A stretch of 37,250 bases of DNA from Gracilibacillus halophilus YIM-C55.5 (lineage in GTDB: Bacteria; Bacillota; Bacilli; Bacillales; Amphibacillaceae), in assembly GCF_000359605.1 (NCBI RefSeq), contig NZ_APML01000026.1, positions 1 to 37,250 of the forward strand. Reading direction: 5' to 3'. The position numbers were made by a program, and so were the translations under genes. Below, piece by piece: positions 34,083 to 37,250 of the stretch. Numbering within the stretch: the stretch's first letter is position 1; each line of letters starts with the position of its first letter. The notes below the pieces were generated by a model, which was given only the letters and a program-made list of their open reading frames with translations, searched no databases and was not told where the DNA came from.

Positions 34083-35843
34083 ATGAGAAGAACAAAAATT
34101 GTTTGTACGATTGGTCCAGCTTCTGAATCTATTGATAAGCTAGAAGAATTAATTCAAGCAGGAATGAATGTCGCTCGATTAAATTTTTCCCATGGTGACT
34201 ATGAAGAACATGGTACACGAATTCAAAATATTCGCAAAGCGGCGCGAAAACTTGGGAAAACAGTAGCCATTTTATTAGATACAAAAGGTCCTGAAATACG
34301 GACAGGGGAACTGAAAGATGGTGCTGCGACGATTACGAAAGGAAGTACTGTCTATGTTTCTATGGAAGATATCCAGGGGGATGCTGAACGCATTTCTGTT
34401 ACATATCCAGAATTAATCCATGATGTAGAACCAGGTGCTAAGCTTTTATTAGATGATGGCCTAATTGCGTTAGAAGTAACTGAGGTTGATAAAGACCGTA
34501 ATGAATTGAAGACAGTCGCACGTAACACAGGCGTTTTGAAAAATAAAAAAGGTGTTAATGTACCAAATGTTAGTGTCAATTTACCAGGTATGACAGATAA
34601 AGATGCAGCTGATATCACTTTCGGTATTGAACAAGGTGTCGATTTCATTGCAGCCTCTTTTGTAAGAAGGGCATCCGATGTATTGGAAATTAGAGGCCTA
34701 CTTGAAGAACATGAAGCAACCAACATTCAAATTGTCCCTAAAATCGAAAATCAAGAAGGTGTCGACAATCTTAATGACATTCTACAAGTCAGTGATGGCT
34801 TAATGGTGGCGCGTGGTGACCTAGGTGTCGAAATTCCTCCTGAAGAGGTACCACTTGTGCAAAAGGATATGATCCAAAAATGTAATAATGCTGGAAAACC
34901 AGTGATTACAGCTACACAAATGCTAGACTCCATGCAGAACAACCCGAGACCTACACGTGCAGAAGCATCCGATGTGGCCAATGCCATTTTTGATGGTACG
35001 GATGCGATTATGCTATCAGGTGAAACAGCTGCGGGGGATTATCCAATTGAGACGGTACAAACGATGAGCAATATTGCACACAAAGCAGAAACGGGCATCA
35101 ATCATAAAGCCGTACTAGACGTACGATCCAAAGAAACAGAAATGACGATAACGGATGCCATCAGTCAATCTGTGAATCATTCGGCGATGAACTTAAATGT
35201 GGATGCCATTTTGACCCCAACCGTAAGTGGATTTACCGCACGGATGATTTCGAAGTATCGCCCTGAAGCGCCAATTGTTGCTGTCACATTTAACGAAGAA
35301 GTGAGTAGACGGTTAGCGTTAGTCTGGGGAGTAGAAACAATTGTCGGTAAATTAGGATATACAACGGATGATGTATTAGAAGAAGCAATTGAAGGTGGAT
35401 TACAAACGAATTACTTTAAGCGTGGTGATCGTGTCATTATTACGGCCGGGGTACCTGTCGGTGAAAGTGGCACCACTAACTTGATGAAAATTCATGTTAT
35501 TGGTGATGTATTGGCAAAAGGTAGTGGCGTTGGTCAAGGAAGTGCCTATGGACGAGCAATTGTAGTCAAAGACGCTGAAGACGCTAAAATGAAAGTAAAA
35601 CAAGATGATATCATTATTACACAGTCAACGGATAAAGATATGATGTCGGCTATTGAAAAAGCTGGAGGAATTATCACCGAAGAAGGTGGCTTAACTTCAC
35701 ATGCAGCTGTTGTTGGTCTTAGTTTAGGCATTCCAGTCATTGTTGGTGTTGAAAATGCACTTGATATCATATCAAGTGGACAAGATATTACGATTGACGC
35801 TAGCAAAGGTGACATTTATGCTGGACATGCTAGTGTCCTGTAA
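34083..35843 (+). CDS. pyk: pyruvate kinase with C-terminal PEP-utiliser domain
   Basis: A 586-residue pyruvate kinase that converts PEP and ADP to pyruvate and ATP. The core (1 to about 470) has [43 protein letters not shown], the catalytic lysine segment [13 protein letters not shown], and [20 protein letters not shown]. The extra C-terminal domain typical of Bacillus and Geobacillus enzymes (about 475-586) resembles the phosphohistidine domain of PEP synthase, including [13 protein letters not shown] and [12 protein letters not shown] 34083 has AGGGAGGAACG upstream. It is second in the pfkA-pyk unit, and a stable hairpin follows. Confidence 0.98.
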   Translation: MRRTKIVCTIGPASESIDKLEELIQAGMNVARLNFSHGDYEEHGTRIQNIRKAARKLGKTVAILLDTKGPEIRTGELKDGAATITKGSTVYVSMEDIQGDAERISVTYPELIHDVEPGAKLLLDDGLIALEVTEVDKDRNELKTVARNTGVLKNKKGVNVPNVSVNLPGMTDKDAADITFGIEQGVDFIAASFVRRASDVLEIRGLLEEHEATNIQIVPKIENQEGVDNLNDILQVSDGLMVARGDLGVEIPPEEVPLVQKDMIQKCNNAGKPVITATQMLDSMQNNPRPTRAEASDVANAIFDGTDAIMLSGETAAGDYPIETVQTMSNIAHKAETGINHKAVLDVRSKETEMTITDAISQSVNHSAMNLNVDAILTPTVSGFTARMISKYRPEAPIVAVTFNEEVSRRLALVWGVETIVGKLGYTTDDVLEEAIEGGLQTNYFKRGDRVIITAGVPVGESGTTNLMKIHVIGDVLAKGSGVGQGSAYGRAIVVKDAEDAKMKVKQDDIIITQSTDKDMMSAIEKAGGIITEEGGLTSHAAVVGLSLGIPVIVGVENALDIISSGQDITIDASKGDIYAGHASVL

Positions 35844-35885
35844 AAAGCATAAAGATTAGGATAAAAGAAAATTCTTCAAATATTG

Positions 35886-35925
35886 CCCGAATGTTAGCTG
35901 GTTTTGGGAGCAGTTAACATTCGGG
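35886..35925 (+). terminator. hairpin after pyk
   Basis: CCCGAATGTTAGCTG (35886-35900) pairs with CAGTTAACATTCGGG (35911-35925) through one G-U. No T-run follows, so termination efficiency is uncertain. Confidence 0.5.
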
Positions 35926-35955
35926 TATTCATAACTCAAGTTCTTTTGTGCTAGC

Positions 35956-35977
35956 TTCTTCTTATTCGTAAGAAGAA
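35956..35977. repeat. perfect hairpin with a TTCG loop upstream of fxsA
   Basis: TTCTTCTTA (35956-35964), the tetraloop TTCG and TAAGAAGAA (35969-35977) form a perfect 9-bp stem. It lies 39 bases before the fxsA ATG. No T-run follows, so it is more likely a leader element or RNA-stability hairpin than a terminator. Confidence 0.5.
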
Positions 35978-36015
35978 ATGATGTTTAATATGTCCAACCA
36001 AAGAGGAGTGACAAC

Positions 36016-36408
36016 ATGTTTCGATGGTTTTTGTTAGCAGTATTACTCTTACCTGCTTTGGAAATCGGTGTGTTTATTTGGGCTGGTGGTAAAATTGGTC
36101 CTTGGTGGGTGGTACTACTAATTATGTTGACAGGTGCAGCGGGTGCTTGGTTAGCCAAATATCAAGGTTTAGAGACTTTATACAAAACGAGACAGTCAAT
36201 GAACATGGGACAAGTCCCACGCGAAGAAATATTTGATGGCATATGCATCTTGATTGGCGGTGTGGTCTTACTCACCCCAGGTTTTATTACAGATGCGATT
36301 GGTTTCATCCTTCTTTTCCCGGTAACTCGAACACCAGTGAAACGTTGGTTACAAAGAACGTTTCGAAGAATGATTGATCGTGGAAATATTACCGTTTTTA
36401 GAAGATGA
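36016..36408 (+). CDS. fxsA: FxsA family membrane protein
   Basis: A 130-residue cytoplasmic membrane protein (YtzA in B. subtilis, 131 aa). Segments are WFLLAVLLLPALEIGVFIWA, IGPWWVVLLIMLTGAAGAWL and a third region ILIGGVVLLTPGFITDAIGF with the conserved LTPGFITDxxGF signature, then a basic tail. In E. coli FxsA overproduction relieves phage T7 exclusion by F plasmid PifA; the general role is unknown. ATG 36016 has AAAGAGGAG upstream. The last 60 bases overlap the 3' end of ytvI on the opposite strand. Confidence 0.95.
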   Translation: MFRWFLLAVLLLPALEIGVFIWAGGKIGPWWVVLLIMLTGAAGAWLAKYQGLETLYKTRQSMNMGQVPREEIFDGICILIGGVVLLTPGFITDAIGFILLFPVTRTPVKRWLQRTFRRMIDRGNITVFRR

Positions 36409-37250
36409 AGGATGTCCTTTGATGAATTGTATCATGTGTTGAAATACAGAAGCATCCATACATGCTTTCATAAGAAATAAGCAGGCGGGTCCTACCCATA
36501 ACCCAGTAAATCCGATGAGTTGAAAGCCAACATAAATGGATAAAATCGTTAAGATAGGATGGATACCAATGGCTTCAGAGACCATCTTTGGCTCGAGTAA
36601 CTGTCTTTGCAAAATGACGAGTAAATAAATAACTGCAATACCAATTGCAAGAGGTATTTGTCCACTAAAGAATAAATAAGCGATCCAAGGAACAAAAACA
36701 AGGCCCGTACCTAAAATCGGTAACAAATCGATCAAACATAGTAAAAAAGAAATGGTTAAAGCATGTTTGATTTGTAAGATGATAAAACCAATGAAAATAA
36801 TGAGACCACTAATCGATATCAACATCAGTTGAGCTTTGAAGTATCGAAAAAGTGTGACACGAATTTGTTGATACATATCCGAACATATCTCTACTAATTT
36901 TGTGGGGCTATGATGTATCATGCTACGGTAAAATTTGTCCCAATCCTTACAAAGAAAAAATGTACATAAAAGTGAAAAAACAATCATGGTAAGTGAACCG
37001 GGAAGAGTGGCTAATTGATTCCCCGTAAAGCGCAATGTTGTTTCTAATAAACTGGCCATTTGATCGGCAATGCTTATACTAAACTCCTCCAATTGCTCTT
37101 GAAGTAACAATTGCTGTTCAGACGTTAATCCATTGATAATCTCCATTACCTTCTCAAAAATGGGTAGTATGATTTGGTTAAATTGCTCACTTATGCCTAA
37201 AATAAATGAATGGGTATGTTCAGGTATCCATTTCGTTAAATAAACGACGC
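36349..37250 (-). CDS. ytvI: sporulation integral membrane protein YtvI, AI-2E transporter family (5' end missing)
   Basis: About 299 residues are visible. The frame stays open to the window edge, so the N-terminal 70 or so residues lie outside. An ATG at 37146 is internal, because codons upstream of it (including WIPEHTHSFILGISEQF) read on as protein. It is a polytopic AI-2E/PerM-type protein, with helices at LPGSLTMIVFSLLCTFFLC, LMLISISGLIIFIGFIIL, LLPILGTGLVFVPWIAYLFF and LTILSIYVGFQLIGFTGLWV. In B. subtilis YtvI is a sporulation-associated membrane protein of unknown mechanism. The C-terminal tail (GHPSSSKNGNISTINHSSKR) is encoded inside fxsA on the other strand, and no terminator separates the two. 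Confidence 0.9.
   Translation of the reverse strand, partial: VVYLTKWIPEHTHSFILGISEQFNQIILPIFEKVMEIINGLTSEQQLLLQEQLEEFSISIADQMASLLETTLRFTGNQLATLPGSLTMIVFSLLCTFFLCKDWDKFYRSMIHHSPTKLVEICSDMYQQIRVTLFRYFKAQLMLISISGLIIFIGFIILQIKHALTISFLLCLIDLLPILGTGLVFVPWIAYLFFSGQIPLAIGIAVIYLLVILQRQLLEPKMVSEAIGIHPILTILSIYVGFQLIGFTGLWVGPACLFLMKACMDASVFQHMIQFIKGHPSSSKNGNISTINHSSKRSL

Overview
The window is a chromosomal segment of a low-GC, endospore-forming Firmicute of the family Bacillaceae. Gene content and order closely follow the Bacillus subtilis rpsD to ytvI region, recalled from memory: rpsD, ytsP, ezrA, nifZ, thiI, ssp, amidohydrolase, nadK2, ytfI, ytfJ, ytxK, ackA, ytkK/ytkL-like genes, ytoI, ytpI, nrnA, ytrH/I, dnaE, malic enzyme, accDA, pfkA, pyk, fxsA, ytvI. 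Spore-former markers (an alpha/beta SASP, YtfJ/GerW, YtrH, YtrI, YtvI) support a sporulating organism. The genus cannot be fixed from the sequence. The Oceanobacillus/Virgibacillus/Gracilibacillus side of the family is a guess.

Layout. 1-1438 is a decayed accessory patch downstream of rpsD. It holds an IS3-type transposase remnant, a small frameshifted ORF, two gene tails, a hairpin and a GC-rich palindrome. 1511-2333 is rpsD with its sigma-A promoter and a long structured leader of the kind used for S4 autoregulation. 2477-8930 carries an esterase, free-methionine-sulfoxide reductase, EzrA, a small membrane protein, the NifZ-ThiI tRNA thiolation pair and a SASP gene with a plausible sigma-G promoter. 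9054-15700 carries an amidohydrolase, NAD kinase 2, YtfI/YtfJ, the YtxK methyltransferase-like protein, acetate kinase and a universal stress protein.

15960-20877 is the most unusual part. An SDR-like protein lacks its catalytic Ser and Tyr. It is followed by a five-gene envelope-stress cluster: DUF4178, PspA/IM30, DUF4247 lipoprotein, DUF350 membrane protein, and a membrane-anchored spermidine-synthase-like protein. This cluster sits behind an exact match to the extracytoplasmic sigma-W consensus.

20965-25504 holds ytkL and ytoI, each broken by an apparent single-base deletion near a conserved segment, then ytpI, nrnA and the sporulation pair ytrH-ytrI. 25677-37250 holds dnaE, then a carbon and fatty-acid block: malic enzyme, a FadR/GntR-type regulator, accD and accA. 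Upstream of that block is a perfect FadR-like operator. Then come pfkA, pyk, fxsA and the partial ytvI.

Working together: PfkA, Pyk, malic enzyme and AckA set pyruvate, acetyl-CoA and NADPH supply. AccDA commits acetyl-CoA to fatty acids, and the FadR-like regulator within that operon is the likely link between them. The PspA cluster is a separate module for membrane damage.
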